From contig JAFAEL010000150.1 of NCBI GenBank assembly GCA_023423995.1, forward strand, positions 1-51,219: DNA of 51,219 nucleotides. Direction: 5' to 3'. Below, one piece after another: positions 51,096 through 51,219 of this stretch; the stretch's first letter is position 1, and every line of letters starts with the position of its first letter. Both the position numbers and the translations under genes were made by a program. Under the pieces are notes generated by a model. It saw only the letters and a list, made by a program, of their open reading frames with translations. It was not told the DNA's origin and did no database searches. This DNA is from Pseudomonadota bacterium (lineage in GTDB: Bacteria > Pseudomonadota > Alphaproteobacteria > Rhizobiales > Beijerinckiaceae).

Positions 51096-51219
51096 ATGAA
51101 GGGACCAAGATTAGGCGGCGAAGCCCGCGGCAGGGCCGGCCGGCCGCGTCCAGGCGCCGGCCGCGGCGCAGGGCGGCCGACCGAGCCGCGCATGGAGGGC
51201 CGCCCGCGCCCTGCATCGT
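51096..51219 (+). CDS. Start of a further gene, Arg/Gly/Pro-rich N-terminus (truncated by the window)
   Basis: ATG 51096 is preceded by GGAGGAG at a good distance. The visible 41 residues (MKGPRLGGEARGRAGRPRPG then RGAGRPTEPRMEGRPRPA) are a disordered basic region. In related genomes crcB is often followed by a pseudouridine synthase gene whose N-terminus is RG-rich, which would fit, but nothing in the fragment proves it. Confidence 0.5.
   Translation, partial: MKGPRLGGEARGRAGRPRPGAGRGAGRPTEPRMEGRPRPAS

Overview
The window reads as chromosomal DNA of a high-GC alphaproteobacterium, most likely of the order Hyphomicrobiales (a Methylobacteriaceae- or Beijerinckiaceae-like lineage). This is inferred from the GC-rich codon use, a DUF6894 protein, a DUF6867-like protein beside a liv operon, a DUF6152/DUF6644 pair, and the style of intergenic palindromic repeats. 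No 16S rRNA or other decisive marker is present. Genes are densely packed, run on both strands, and often overlap by 1 to 4 bases (ATGA, GTGA, TGATG).

Layout. 1-8.1 kb: end of a membrane protein, two small hypotheticals, an RBBP9/YdeN-type hydrolase, cyclopropane-fatty-acyl-phospholipid synthase, a large DUF2235 hydrolase with a membrane-bound C-terminal half, purB, a small membrane protein and rpe. 8.1-12.4 kb: a gene-poor stretch, a P1-family peptidase, a LysE exporter, a second gap, then a LIV-type binding protein with its terminator and a DUF6867-like protein. 12.4-17.0 kb: a ParE-type toxin/antitoxin pair set between that binding protein and the livHMGF permease/ATPase operon. 17.2-19.9 kb: CoxG-like SRPBCC protein, DUF6644/DUF6152 pair, DUF1003 protein and an unrecognised 146-residue protein. 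20-26.5 kb: propionyl/acetyl-CoA carboxylase alpha subunit, gamma-glutamylcyclotransferase-like protein, acylphosphatase, FUSC-type efflux protein and an orphan membrane-anchored TAXI binding protein. 26.5-27.0 kb is a cluster of dispersed palindromic repeats. 27-36.2 kb: rhodanese, DUF599, DUF3253, YciI and YgaP-like small proteins, an RraA-like protein, aldo/keto reductase, a protein with a CdiA-CT-like nuclease domain, GST, isovaleryl-CoA dehydrogenase, an oligopeptide-type binding protein and a GH25 lipoprotein.

36.4-42.4 kb is a coherent eight-gene cluster on the minus strand: FadR-type regulator, SDR dehydrogenase, DAD-like cupin dioxygenase, two NitT/TauT-type permeases, ATPase, small membrane protein and binding protein. 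Most junctions overlap, and a 21-bp near-palindrome with a GT-N3-AC core lies upstream of the regulator. This looks like a substrate-induced uptake and oxidation pathway for an unidentified, possibly aromatic, compound. 42.4-45.2 kb is an accessory-looking pocket of small genes (DUF6894, a retropepsin-like protease pair, an XRE regulator) with several clean palindromes, ending at the 3' side of a tRNA-Thr(TGU). 45.2-51.2 kb: an XRE/MmyB-type regulator divergent from two paralogous four-helix membrane proteins, rarA, a small secreted protein, an ankyrin protein, a three-gene thiocyanate hydrolase/cobalt nitrile hydratase set with a split beta subunit, crcB and the start of a further gene.

Metabolic theme: LIV-type import (liv), isovaleryl-CoA dehydrogenase (leucine degradation) and an acyl-CoA carboxylase alpha subunit (propionyl-CoA from valine/isoleucine) suggest capacity for branched-chain amino acid use, although the genes are not in one operon. 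The observations most worth following are the standalone CdiA-CT-like domain protein without a visible immunity gene, the three-subunit SCNase/NHase set without a visible maturation gene, the FadR-SDR-cupin-ABC cluster, and large inverted repeats placed directly at ribosome binding sites.
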